Source of the DNA: Lepidodermella squamata
Taxonomy: Eukaryota > Gastrotricha
Length of the DNA stretch: 64,000 nt
NCBI GenBank assembly: GCA_047495785.1
Contig: JBLDXI010000014.1
Span: forward strand, 620,001 to 684,000
Reading direction: 5' to 3'
In this document: in pieces, positions 27,199 through 39,490 of the stretch
How the letters are laid out: each line of letters opens with the position of its first letter
Numbering within the stretch: position 1 is the first letter of the stretch
Program-made: the position numbers and the translations under genes
The notes under the pieces: generated by a model
Told to the model about the DNA's origin: nothing
What the model saw: the letters and a program-made list of their open reading frames with translations, nothing else
Databases searched by the model: none

Positions 27199-30100
27199 AT
27201 GGAACGACGGTCAACGGCGAAACTTGACGAGATTCGCGCTATTGAGAAAGAGGTGCAAGCAGAATGGGCTAAACAGCGTGTTTTTGAGGTAGACCCACCC
27301 GCTGACTTCAAGGTGGACGAGAAGGCACTGACCACGCCTAGGGATGACAAGTTCTTCGCCACCTTCCCGTACCCTTACATGAATGGCCGTCTCCACTTGG
27401 GTCACACATTCACATTGTCAAAAGTTGAGGTTAGCAGCGTTTTTTGATGTGTGATTCTCCATTTTTAAATTCAAAATTACGAACAGTTTGCCGCGAGTTA
27501 TGAGCGTCTGAAGGGCCGTAATTGCCTTTTCCCATTGGCTTTCCACTGCACTGGTATGCCGATTAAGGCTTGCGCTGACAAGCTGCGCCGTGAGGCTGAA
27601 TTGTTCGGCAACCCGCCGGTTTTTCCGAAATACGAACTCCCGTCTGAATCAGACCCGCCGGAAACGCCCCTAGATCATTCCCACGGAGGAACTTCTATCG
27701 AGCAGGCAGTCGCAGCCCGCGGCAAGTCGAAAAAGTCGAAAGCCGCCGCGAAAACCGGCCCTGGTAAATACCAGTGGCAAATTATGGCTGGCCTTGGCTT
27801 GACCGATGACGAAATTGCTAAATTTATGGACCCACAATATTGGCTCACATATTTTCCGCCCTATTGCCAGCAAGACGTCACTGAAGTTGGCTTCAAGGTG
27901 GATTGGAGACGCAGCTTTGTCACCACCGATTTCAACCCGTACTATGATTCGTTTGTCCGCTGGCAGTTCTTGAAACTGCGCGAGTTGGGGATGATCAAGT
28001 TCGGCAAGCGTTACACAATTTTCTCGCCACTTGACAAGCAACCCTGCATGGATCATGATCGATCTGAAGGCGAGAATGCCGGTCCTCAGGAGTACACTCT
28101 GATTAAACTGAAGGTTGTTGCGCCTTATCGCGAAAAAGTTGCGCCTCTTGTCGGAAAGGACGGCAAGCGACAGGTTTTCCTCGTTGCTGCTACCTTGAGA
28201 CCCGAGACCATGTACGGCCAAACCAATTGCTGGCTAGGTCCAGATCTGGACTATGTTGCTATTGAAATGGCGGATGGAAGTGTTTTCATCTGCTGCGAAC
28301 GCGCAGCTCGCAACATGGCTTACCAGAACTTGACGTCTGAATTCGGTAAATACACGGTAATTGCCCGCTTTAAAGGCTCAGATGTGCTGGGATCGGCTCT
28401 TGAAGCGCCCCTTGCCACTTACCCGGTCGTTTACGCCCTGCCAATGTTCTCGGTCCGAGCTGATAAAGGAACTGGCGTTGTTACCAGCGTGCCATCCGAC
28501 GCCCCTGATGACTACGCGGCTCTACGCGATGTGCAGGAAAAGAAACCACTGCGTGAGAAGTACAATCTGACCGACGACATGGTTCTGCCGTTCAAGCCTG
28601 TACCGATTATTGACGTCCCCGGCATCGGGAAACTGTCCGCCGTCGATACCTGCGAGCGTTTGAAAGTCAGCTCGCAAAATGATAAGCAGAAGCTGGCCGA
28701 AGCGAAGGATTACGTCTACCTTAAGGGTTTCTATGAAGGAATCATGGCGATTGGGCCTTATTCCGGAAAGAAGGTTTCTGATGTCAAAAAGACTATTCAG
28801 GGCGAGATGGTCGCCGCCGGTCAAGCCGTGCTCTACCAAGAGCCCGAGAAGTTGATCGTCTCACGCAGCGGGGACGAATGCGTTGTTGCTCTTTGCGACC
28901 AGTGGTATTTGGACTACGGAAATGAGGAGTGGAAGTCGGTCACCCGTAAGGCCTTGGACCGCCTGGAAACATTTTGCGAGGAGACTCGTAACATGTACAA
29001 GGCGACCTTCGACTGGCTTCACGAGACGGCTTGCTCGCGTTCATATGGTCTCGGAACTCGCTTGCCGTGGGATCCTCAATATTTGATTGAAAGTTTGTCG
29101 GATTCAACCATTTACATGGCGTACTACACCGTAGCCCACCTGCTGCAGGGCGACGTCAACGGCCACGCGGTTGGCCCGCTTGGCATTCGTTCTGAGCAAC
29201 TTAAACCTGAAGTTTGGGACTACATCTTCTGTCTGGCTGATAAGCCACCGGCTGATTGCGGTGTTCAGCAGAACACTCTTGACCAGCTGCGCCGCCAATT
29301 TTTGTACTGGTACCCTGTTGACCTGCGCGTCTCTGGCAAAGATCTTGTGCCTAACCACCTCACTTTCTACTTGTACAATCACGTCGCCATTTGGGGTAAG
29401 ACCCCGAAGGGCGCTCCGGAGCCTTCGAGCCGTTTCTTGCCGGCTGCGGTTCGCGCAAACGGCCACGTTTTGCTCAACTCGGAGAAGATGTCGAAATCAA
29501 CCGGCAATTTCCTGACTCTCAGCGATGCCGTCGCCAAATTCTCGGCTGACGGCACCCGTCTTGCCCTTGCCGATGCCGGTGATTCGACTGATGACGCGAA
29601 TTTTGTTGAAAAAACCGCTGATGCCGGTCTGCTGCGTCTCTACACTTGGGTTGAGTGGGTTCGCGAAATCGTCGCCAAACGCAATGAACTGCGCTCTGGT
29701 CCGTTGAACTTTGCTGATAAGGTCTTTGACGCCGAAATCGGTCGTCTTGTCCGTGCCACCCAGGGCGCCTTCGAGAAGAGCATGTTCCGCGATGCCGTCA
29801 AGTTTGGCATCTACGAATTTCAGGTTTGATTTTTCTTGCTATATGAACAAGTAAAAAGTGGGCTATGGCAAAATTGAGTGCGCGAGAACATCTTAAAATT
29901 TAATATTTTTAAGGTGGAATTTTTGACATTGGTACTTTTGCTGTTGAAATGTGCAGCCTGATGACATCGAGCTTAATTTTTATTTCCTTTGGCTCCTCGT
30001 TTATTAATATTGAAAGCCGCATTAAAATCTGGCGAATTAAACAATATCGCACTCCACTTTTCACTTTTTAAAACGGTCCTATAATATCCAAGTTGAGCTT

Positions 30101-31164
30101 GTATTTAATCGATATATTTTTAGGCTGCTCGCGATTCTTACAAAGAATTGGCCCAGGCTGATCTGCATCGCGATGTCATCATGAAGTACATAGAAGTTCA
30201 AACTATCGTCATGTCGCCGATCTGCCCTCACATCTCGGAATTCACGTGGAAATTGATTGGTAAGCAGGGCTCCGTTCTGACTGAACATTGGCCTGTCACC
30301 GCCGAACCGGACGCAAATTTGATCCGAGCCAATCGCTATATCTGGGAAACACTGCCGGAATTCCGTGCCCGCCTCCGCGCGGTGATGAACAAGCTGACCG
30401 CCGGCAAAGTTGCGCCGATTGTCGGCAAGATCCAGGTAGCGCGTGGCTACCCGGCTTGGCAGATCACCATTCTTCAGAAGCTGTCCGAAATGTGGAAGGC
30501 CGGCAACGGATCTCTGCCCGAAAATCGCCAACTTGCGGCGCAACTTCTTACTGTCCCCGAACTGAAGAAGGTATCGGGTAAAGTAATGGGATTTGTCCAG
30601 GGAGTTAGGGAACGCATTGAAGCCGACGGCGCCGAGGCGGCTCTGCGTGATTCTTTCGATATTGATGAAGCGTGGTTGTGGAATGAAATCACCGCCTATG
30701 TCCGCTCGACTCTGGAACTCGAGAATGTTTCAACCGAGTTGGTTGGCGAGGAGGTTCCCGGTGCCAGGCCAGGCCGGCCCCTGATAAATTATTCCACCCC
30801 GGCATTTGTCGACGTGAAATTGGTCAACACCGAGCCTTGCAGTGGGTTCTTCGAGTTCAGTGTCCCGATTATTGACGGAGACACGGCCGATGGTATTCTC
30901 GGCAGAATCCGCCGGAGCATTGAACGAACCCTGCCAGCAGCGACAAAGTTGTTCGTGTACGCCGACCCAGCCGTCGGTCCTCGCACCATGCCACCAGTTC
31001 CGGCCGATGCCATTGTCGAGGTGGATGCGTCGGCGCTGTTTTCAATTGAGACGAAGCCTGAAGAGAAGGTGACAGTTACATTCGGCAATAATGGCACCAA
31101 ACGCACGATTGATACTGCCAAGCAGATCATTTACGTGACGAAGCCGGTCAGCAATGGAAAGTAG
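27199..31164 (+). CDS. LARS1: Cytosolic leucyl-tRNA synthetase
   Basis: Charges tRNA-Leu with leucine in the cytosol and, by family knowledge, proofreads misactivated amino acids. Exons 27199-27429, 27487-29823 and 30124-31164 give 1202 residues, close to the human enzyme (1176). Introns are 57 and 300 bp. The class I signature is [19 protein letters not shown] (HLGH), followed by [10 protein letters not shown]. The CP1 editing domain shows [13 protein letters not shown] and the [16 protein letters not shown] motif with its essential Asp. The KMSKS loop is intact ([13 protein letters not shown]). The C-terminal part matches the eukaryotic/archaeal LeuRS extension. Codon use is strongly biased to C or G in third positions, as expected of a highly expressed gene. 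The first Met at 27199 gives a short N-terminus like other animals. Confidence 0.96.
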
Positions 31165-31600
31165 CAATAGTGTTCAGCTTTCAGTAAAACTGTTGTGATG
31201 AGTTTTTGCGTCAAAGTATTTTGTGGAATAAATCAGTGACAAGTGTCTCTGTATAAAACGATGACGAGTATAAATTAAAATAAAATAAAATTTTATGGGC
31301 AATTATACCGAGTTTTTTTAACCGTTCTGCATAACCCTGACAGCAGCATTCAGCGCGTTGACCTCGATAGGTAGACACATTGGGTTGAAAGCAATGCCGT
31401 CATTCTGCCACACTTCTACACATGTGACATATGTCATATATGGACGCAATTTTCCCTCGCTTCATATTTGTTTTATTGAGCCTGCTGTGCGAAGAATCGC
31501 TTCTACACTCTTATAAATAATTTGCACATTTGCACGCAGCATAAGGTTTTCCAGATGTAGGTGAATAATAGCAACCATCGTTTTAGTTTTCAGTTGTAAA
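31165..31600. other. Intergenic between LARS and arrestin gene 1
   Basis: About 435 bp with AT-rich sequence soon after the LARS stop (AATAAA at 31228). A small perfect palindrome, GACATATGTC, lies near 31427. No gene. Confidence 0.4.
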
Positions 31601-33001
31601 ATGGGAGTTCAATCAGTTGGTATCGTTCTCAAAGAAAAACCACTCTTCTACGCTGGTGAAATCGTCAACGGTGCTTGTGAAGTGGTAACTAGCGAAGAAG
31701 TGCCGCTTGCAAGTCTAACTGTAGCTCTGTTGGGATACACCCGGGTGCACTGGACAGAAACTCACTCACACAGCAGTGGCGAAACGACCGAAACCACGAC
31801 TGTAGTTTTCGAAGATTCAAAGGAGCTGCTTAGATTGACGCAAGAAGTGACCCTTCCTGGAGGTAAAATCTGCCAATTTTGGAAGTTGTTATTCGATAAC
31901 CTATCTATAAATGCCTTTGATATAGGAATTTTGGCGAAAGGCCATTCCTCGATTCCTTTTTCATTCCAGTTGCCGCTCAAGTAATACTAGCGCATTGAAT
32001 TTCACGAAAATTTATAATTTGTTGAAGTTTGATAACGTCATTTGAAGGCCCGCATGGCTACGTTCGTTATTGGATTGAAGTTTCACTTCCTCCCGCTGTT
32101 TTCTCCATTAAAATTGCCGGTATTCCTGTAAAGGTGCTGCAAATAATCGACACAAATATTCCTCAGTATCAGGTAAGAAATACTAAAAATTATTTGCAAC
32201 AAGTTACACTGCATGAAACTAGTTTTCTGTGGCTGGATCAGACACGAAAACGATATGCTGCGGCCTATGTGCACAAGGACCATTGTTAATCGAGGCTAAA
32301 ATGGACCACGCGGCTTATTGCCCAAGTATATCGATGAGCTCTTTGGAATGATTTTTCTATTCTCTCCTCTATTGTGTTCTAGATGATGAGCTCTTCTTGA
32401 CGGTTCAATTCACAAATAACGCGGGACGGGAGGTTACACCCTACGTCAAACTGGTCCAAGAATTACTCATGAGAGAACACGAAAGTAAGTTTGAAAGATC
32501 AAGTTTTAAACCTCTGTTCAGCTTTTAAAAATTGTTTCAGGTTGCGAGCACAGAGCGAAACGAGATTTCGCAATGCAACCAGCAGATCACAAATTAGCCG
32601 CTGATTTCTTCAAACCTTTGGCTAATAGCTCAGCTAGTTGGCAGGATGTCGCCTTCAAAGTACCCGAAGTTATTCCATCAATAAACTCGTCATTAGTGAA
32701 TGTCAACTATCACGTCGAAGTCGGATTCATAATTCCTCGAGCCTTTGATCTCAAAGTTTATTTACCAGTCGTGATCGGAACGATACCGCGCCGAGGGGTC
32801 GTGACTTCCCAGCCCGGGTCACATTCTCGAAACGCGCCGTGGACTGGCAAGGGTAGCCACAGCGTCAAGGGGCGACCTCCATCAGCCTCCACGTTCGAAA
32901 CGCTGCCTCCTCACTACAGCAGCGTTGCGCAAGAACCTATCATCGCGATGCCTCAGTGCTTTAAAAGTCTAGTAGCAGAAGCTGAGCCTATTCTGCAATA
33001 A
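31601..33001 (+). CDS. ARRDC: Alpha-arrestin (arrestin-domain-containing protein), paralogue 1
   Basis: Family role: adaptor that links membrane cargo to NEDD4-type ubiquitin ligases. Six exons: 31601-31862, 31926-31980, 32028-32172, 32223-32325, 32383-32484 and 32541-33001, giving 375 residues. The arrestin N domain starts with VGIVLKEKPLFYAGEIVNG. It continues with SIPFSFQLPLNLITSFEG and HGYVRYWIEVSL, the classic ARRDC signature. The linker ICCGLCAQGPLLIEAKMDHA and AYCP open the C domain, and VNVNYHVEVGFIIPR closes it. The tail contains one PPxY motif (PPHY), the site expected to bind WW domains. Exon sizes and phases match those of the second arrestin gene at 38005, so the two are paralogues. 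The exact orthologue among ARRDC1-4 cannot be assigned. Confidence 0.92.
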
Positions 33002-33685
33002 ACACTGTGTTCTTGATGTTCCTTGACCTAGTTAAAATCCGAACACGTGATCATTTATACTGGTTAAAGAGGAATTTATTGTTCTCTTGGCTATACATGT
33101 ACCTAATTGTTGAATAATCTGTGCGATTTTTCTACTGGTGAATAAAATGGTCCACTATGAATTGAGAGCAAATGATTTAAGAGTAAAGATATAATTCAAG
33201 AGCGCAACTGGAATTTTTATTCAGTTGAATCGCTTTAATGATACGCATCACCAAATTCTCACCCCGGCACTGCGCAATATTATTTCGATAGCCATTCGTG
33301 GCGAGGATCATCACGTGAGTTTTGCGTTCGTCATTAGGTTTTGCACGTACCTAATTGCGAAGCTGCAAGCGCAGTCAAACCGCAGCCGAATAAACCCGAA
33401 AAATGAACTTGCACCGTGAAGTTTTTGCTAATTCTTGAATATCAAACAGGTGTTTGTAATTTTAATGGTTGTCGTAAATCGTAAATATCTGTTTGCCATT
33501 GATCGACCATTTTTAAACAAGCCTCCCATGGGGCCATATATACGCCTCCCAAGTCGTTGTTCTTTCAGGTATATATCCTTGCTCTTATATCTTTTTGCTC
33601 TTATTTCGCTTGCTATATGCACGCGCAATCAATATCGAAGCCATAATCGACTAATATCACGGTAGTGCAAGTCAAGACTTAAATC
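33002..33685. other. Intergenic, no gene recognised
   Basis: About 680 bp. Short frames on both strands (for example 33225-33419) show no domain. It should carry the promoter of the downstream hydrolase gene. Confidence 0.35.
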
Positions 33686-34894
33686 ATGAAAATGGCTAGC
33701 AGTAGCAATGAGATCAAAGTTGAGGCAGATCCTTACTTATGGCCAATCAACGGTGGATTGCAGCCTCGCGAAACTGCTCTTGTTGTCATCGATATGCAGC
33801 AAGACTTCTGTGGCAAAGGTGGCTACGTGGATATGATGGGCTATGATGTCGAAGCCTTGCGAAAACCGATTGAACCTATTCAAAAAATTCTTACAGCTGT
33901 GCGAGCTATACCAGAATTTTTGATAATTCACACGCGTGAAGGCCATCGAACTGATTTATCCGACTGCCCCGAAAATAAACTGCTGAGAAGTAAGGCGATT
34001 GGTGCTGGCATTGGCGACCGCGGTCCTGCGGGGCGAATTCTGGTGCGAGGCGAGCGAGGTTGGGACATAATTGATGAATTGCGACCCCTCGACAACGAAA
34101 TCATTGTGGACAAGCCGGGAAAGGGCGCATTCTACTCAACAGACTTGGAGCTCATTTTAAGAACCCGAGGAATAAAGAGCTTGATCATCTGCGGCGTTAC
34201 GACAGATGTCTGTGTTCACACGACTATGCGGGATGCAAATGATCGTGGGTTCGAATGCTTACTGCTCGAGGACTGCTGTGGCGCCACTGATTTTGGAAAT
34301 CACCTGGCTGCAGTAAAAATGGTGAAAATGTCAGGGTGAGTACGTAATGAAGTGTTTATTTGTTGAAGTATCTCACTTTGGTTGGAAAAGCTTGAAACCC
34401 AATGTTTTATTGTTTTCAGAGGGATTTTTGGGTCCGTTTCGAATTCAGGGTCCTTACTGAAAGCTTTACATCGGCTAAGCTCCTCGCCTGGGCTCATTCC
34501 GAACTCGAATACTAGCGCTGTGAAGCTAGCCGTCAACGGGACACTGATGCGTGGATTGGAACTGAATCAAAACCTTCTGAACGTCGGAGCTCGGTTTCTC
34601 TTCGAAGCTAAAACTGAGCCATGTTATCGGCTTTACTCCATCAATGACGTCCACCCTGCTGCAGTCAGAGTTAGTAACGGCGGGTCTGCAATGGCTGTCG
34701 AGGTGTGGGAGGTTCCATCTGAAGGCTTGGCTGTTATCTTGCTGAAAGAGCCACCAGGCCTCAGTATCGGGAAAATGAAGCTGGCTGACGGAACTGAAGT
34801 CCTTGGTGTACTTGGCGAGCCTGTTCTGTGCGAAAACATGCTTGAGATAACCAAGTTCGAAGGTTGGCGCAATTACATCGCCTCGAAAAAGTAA
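33686..34894 (+). CDS. Isochorismatase-family (biuret-hydrolase-like) enzyme fused to an allophanate-hydrolase C-terminal domain
   Basis: Two exons, 33686-34335 and 34420-34894 (84-bp intron, phase 2), give 374 residues. Residues 1-225 form a cysteine hydrolase with the family triad: Asp36 ([11 protein letters not shown]), Lys143 ([15 protein letters not shown]) and Cys176 ([11 protein letters not shown]). Spacing of the triad is nearly that remembered for bacterial biuret hydrolase. Residues about 250-374 ([54 protein letters not shown]) match the C-terminal domain of allophanate hydrolase (AtzF), without its amidase domain. In bacteria biuret hydrolase produces allophanate, and the AtzF C domain handles the next intermediate. 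A role in biuret or ureide breakdown is inference. A real intron and host-like codons argue against contamination; the combination hints at transfer from microbes. Confidence 0.85.
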
Positions 34895-35199
34895 CAGCAG
34901 AAACTAAATCGACATCATAGGAACTTTTGCCCCATGCGCCCCATGATCGATGTGTTTGAAATATAACTGAAAAACTGAAAAACCTTGACATACCACGTTG
35001 CGTAGTAGCCATCAGCATCATGCCTCTCAGTGCTTTATAAGTCTATTTTGTAATAAGCATTGTCAAACAAACTGATATATTATTGCGTTTTTCTGCGAAA
35101 TGTAAAAGTGTATATTTCAGCTTCAAAAGTACGTTTCAAGCGATGAAGTTCCCTCATCCATTCGAAAATGGAAACGTAGTCGCGTTAAAACGCCATACA
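34895..35199. other. Short convergent intergenic gap
   Basis: About 300 bp between two stop codons facing each other; it can only hold 3' ends. Nothing else seen. Confidence 0.4.
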
Positions 35200-36536
35200 T
35201 TACGCACCATATAAAACGAGAAGTTCAACTAGTTCGTCGAAGCCCATAGCTCTTGCGATCATAACAGGCGTTGAATTTTCGTTGATTTTCAGCTTGGGGT
35301 AAGCGCGTTTCGTTTTGACGTTGACATCAGCTCCATAGTCGAGAAGAATTTTCGCTATTTCCATCCTGTTGTGACAACATGCGATCGCCAGCGGGGAGAA
35401 GCCGTCTGTATCAACGCTGTTCACGGCTGCCCCAAGGCGTATCACCCGACGTGTCAGATCAGCATCGCCTGATGCAGCGCACTTCATTAACGGCGTGGAA
35501 TTATCCGAGGGATCTCGCTGATTCACGTCGGCCCCGTTATCCAGCAAGATGCGAATAATTTCGGGGTAATTTATACTCTTCCTCCTCAGAGCATTCCCTG
35601 CTGGTTTCCCAAGCTCCAAGCTTCCTCCTCCTTTCTCGCTAAGGATAGGAAGAGGAAGGTTACGAAATGCTGCCATGAGTCTGAAATGATCATCAACATC
35701 AATAATCAAGATGATGGATTTTCAAAGAGAGATTCGTAAGCAAAAAGCAAAAATTATTTCACTTACGGGGATAGTCCACGGCTATCGTGAATATCTACCG
35801 GTGCCCCAGCTGCAATCAGGAGGTTGACGACATCTGTGAACCCTCGCTGAGCTGCTCGAAGTAACAAGGTTGTTCCGTCGGACATTTTGAAGTTAACTTC
35901 AGCGTCGTAATCAATCAGAAGTCGCGTTATGGAAACAAAGCCGAAATTGACGGCCGAAAATATAGCTGGAGACCCGTCAACATCGGCCATGTTAACATCC
36001 GCGCCTCGCATAAGCAGCAGTTTACACATTTCAAGATGGCCATTCGAGACGGCGTAGAATAACGCGGACCAGCCGCAGCGATTCTCCGCGTTCAAGTCAG
36101 CGCCTCGATCTAGCAATAATGCGACGGTAACAGTGTGACCAGCCGCCGCTGATCTCATCAAAGCAGTCCATTTATCAGCATCCCGCTGGTTAACATCAGC
36201 GCCGCTGTCGATGAGTTGACTCACGATCTCGCTGTGCCCGTTTTCAGCTGCTTTTATCAGGGGTGTGTAACCGTCGTATGAGGGCGAATTAACGCAGGCG
36301 TGGTTCTGAAGCAGTAGTTTAACCATCTCACTATCGCCGTTGTTCGATGCCCACATTAAGCTAGACCAGCCGTCACAATCGCAATAGTTGACGTCGGCAT
36401 TTTGGGAGAGATAATGTTGGACCTTTCGCGTGTCACTCAATTTCACCGCTGTTATCAAACCCACATTCAAAGGATCCGGCTCGATTTCCTCTGCCGATGT
36501 GGAATTGTACTCCGCCATTGTATTCAGATTTTTCAC
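35200..36536 (-). CDS. Ankyrin-repeat protein A
   Basis: Two exons, 35767-36536 and 35200-35680 (86-bp intron, phase 2). At least nine ankyrin repeats fill the protein, with classic cores such as DGYTPLIKAAENGHSEIVSQL, GWSALFYAVSNGHLEMCKLL and DGFSPLAIACCHNRMEIAKILL. No other domain, signal peptide or membrane span is visible. A Met at 36518 (MAEYNST) is an equally good start. A Lys/Gly-rich insert between repeats (LSEKGGGSLELGKPAGN) falls near the second exon start. It is one of three minus-strand ankyrin genes in this cluster. The closest named family is uncertain (ANKS3/ANKS6-like repeats without a visible SAM domain), so no symbol is given. Confidence 0.85.
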
Positions 36537-38004
36537 GTTTATGGAAAGCGGAAAAATGAATCAAAAATTGTCTTGAAGCTACACCGCAGTCATACAAGCA
36601 TATGTTTTTCACCGACAGGATTGAGTAATTTCGTAGTTTTTATTCTTATTCATTGAGAGAATTACCCATGTTTCATCTTGAATCGTCAACGTATTTTGCT
36701 GTTATAACAATTTGAGCACGTTAAAAGCGCTCTTGTTTCCCGCGACACAGGACAGGGATCGTTTGGTCACGCCTATATGAATAATAATAATGAATAGTAA
36801 TTTTGAGCCACGGCTTTTGTGTAACAAGCTGAAGTCAGCTTAAGAAAAAACAAAGCTGAAAGTTATATAATAGGGTGCGAACGACATGTCGTATAATCTT
36901 TGTTACAGGACTTGCGACGGTAAAGTACAACGGTTATATAAACTTGGCGTGTTCCTCAGCTTTCATTTCTCGGCGGAACTTTTTGAAAGCTACGTCATTA
37001 ACGAGCATCAAATTAGCTTCAGGATTATTTCCACCTTCTACAACTGAAGCTGAGGCCTAAAAACCAGTTTAAAATTTGTTTAAATCAATATGAAAGAATT
37101 ATCCAAAATACTATTAGGATCTCGGCATTTTTACGCTTTTCGATACGACGACTCCATTTTCTTTTTGCTATTTTGCTTTTTGGGTTGTGCACTTGTTTAC
37201 GTGATACGATGTACGATAATGGAGCTCATTTACCTCATTTTTATATATAACTGTGCAAGTGGCGCATTGCAAGATTGATAACCATTGGTATACAGGTATA
37301 AATTCCGCGATGATTGACTGCATAATTCACCGCCTACCTCATCTCGGTTCGCATCTGTTAACAATGCGAAAAACTCATTCCTAAAATAACCCACTTTTAT
37401 ATACAGCACAATGAGGTTTCGGTACTTGAACATATAATGTAAATGGCGATGATTACGATAAAGAAATACTACGACCACCTACTATCCTATGGCAAAGTGA
37501 TTGTGTTTGGAGCTTTCATTTTATATGGCGTGATATAGGCTGACCGGCGATATACGTATATAAAATAATGGAATATGCGTATATTTAGCGTTATTTATAA
37601 ATGGCGGAAAGAAATAACGCACCGCCTTGCGCCGGGTGTCGGTACATCATGCGGCTGGCTATTTTGGCTTTTCGCCTTCTGCGCGCTCTCTCAGAGAGCA
37701 AACGAATTTTTTAGACATTTTTCCTGCGTTTGCTCTTAGCAAGCATTGAAGGTATAGAAGTATACATAAGCGTGCATCGTTTTTTATGATATACAATAAT
37801 ATACATACGATTATTTTACATATTATATTATTCAACTCATAGTTTCAATGTGCCATATTATATAAAACAAATACGGCATACAGCATAAGTGTCGCAGTGA
37901 AAGTTGCCAAAAAAACTCGACCAAAACTTGGAGTTGGGCCCATTTTTTCTGTGTCCCAAATTACACTCTTTCTGGAAAATTTGTAGACATTTTTACCTCA
38001 ATCT
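36537..38004. other. Intergenic, one possible short exon on the minus strand
   Basis: About 1.5 kb. The reverse strand from 37061 to 36940 reads, after a good TTTTTAG acceptor, a 40-codon frame ending in a stop (VVEGGNNPEANLMLVNDVAF, then a basic tail). It looks coding, but I cannot find its upstream exons. The rest is AT-rich with TATA-like repeats around 37770-37880. Confidence 0.3.
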
Positions 38005-39364
38005 TTGCGATGTGACATGGTCCTACAATCGCTTAGCATTTGCATCGGCGAGGAGAAATGTTTCTACCCTGGCGAGTTAGTGGCTGGCCATTGCCAACTA
38101 ATTGTCGACAGCGAAGAGCCAATGGAACTGACGAGCGTGATTGTCAAAATTCACGGCGTTGCCAAGGTTTCATGGTCGGAAACCTTCACTACGACAGATA
38201 GCAGCGGGACCCATGGCCAGGTTCACACAGTTTGGTACATAGATAGTCTGACACTCCTTTCAAAGAAACAAGAGATTCACATTCAAAATGGTAAGTGGGC
38301 TCACTCGTTTCTCATTTTTCATTTTTAAATAGATTGAAATTTTAGGGCGCCTGGAACCAGGGAAGCACAACCTTCCATTCGCATTTCACCTGAAACCAAA
38401 GTTGGCGAAATTTCATTTTTACAAATTCTGAAGCTAATTTGCTGTTTTTCCTAGTATTTCGCCATCATTCGATGGGACTTACGGCAACATAAGATATTGG
38501 TTGGAGGTGATAACGAAACCCAGCAGTCTAAATACAAAGATTACCATGCCTTTCAAAGTTCTCCAACCTATTGACCTCACAATGCCCGCGCATTCGGTAA
38601 ATTAAATCGGCGATATTCTCATAATATTGTTTTCAATCTTCGATTACTTGCATTCTACAGCTCCCTGTGAATGGTGCAGAATCCCGCTCTTTGTGTTGCT
38701 GCTTCCACAACGAAGGAGTTCTTTCAATAAAAGCTCGAACTGATCGCACGGCATATTGCTCAGGTATGTTTTTGACCATCTATGTCGGTTCGATATCGAT
38801 CCTTTCTTTTGCTTTTTAGGCGATTTTATTACGCTGTCTGGTACGTTTGACAACGGCTCGAAGCGGAAGGCTAAAATTTCCGCCAAGTTGGTTCAAAAGC
38901 AAACAATAATTACGCGAGGTGGTCGGAGTAAAGTCCACACAACAAGTTGGCCATTGAACCCTGTTGACACCGATCAGCCATCGTCTTATAACCCGGTTGT
39001 TAGCAAACGAAGCGCGATGTCCTGGGAAAATGAACGCTTTATCCTGCCAGATGTCCCGGTGTCATCGAGCTGCTCGGTTATCACCGTTAGTTACCACATA
39101 GAGATTGGTTTGACAGTTCAAAACATGGCGATGATGTTCGTAAAACTGCCGATAATTGTCGGAATTTTGCCGACGCGGAAGTATCGCCTATCGTTATCTC
39201 CGTCTTCATCGCAGCAGAGTGCGGTTGATTCTTCAATGCTATCGACAATAGTTGCGCGTCAACACTCGATTTCTTCGTCATCAACTACTTCATTTTTCTC
39301 GGATTTACCTCCGAGTTACCACGAAACTATGTCTGCTTTATCAGCGCTTGCATCGCCCGCGTGA
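38005..39364 (+). CDS. ARRDC: Alpha-arrestin (arrestin-domain-containing protein), paralogue 2
   Basis: Five exons, 38005-38290, 38346-38400, 38455-38596, 38661-38763 and 38820-39364, give 376 residues. The first four introns have phases 1, 2, 0 and 1, and exons 2 and 4 have the same lengths (55 and 103 bp) as the arrestin gene at 31601. It has lost the fifth intron of that gene. Domain marks: SICIGEEKCFYPGELVAGHC, NISPSFDGTYGNIRYWLEV, LCCCFHNEGVLSIKARTDRT with AYCSGD, and VSYHIEIGLTVQNMAM. The tail is Ser-rich and ends with one PPxY motif (LPPSYHETM). A second Met at 38017 may be the real start. Function is inferred from the family: recruiting NEDD4-type ligases to membrane proteins. Confidence 0.91.
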
Positions 39365-39490
39365 GTCTCCGAATACCCGTTAATTTTATACGAAACGACC
39401 AATTATTCACTTTTCAAACACGCTTTTATATTGTTTTTGCGCCAAAAATAAATCAGTTTTGATTCGATAGAGTATTATAAAACTGGATTT

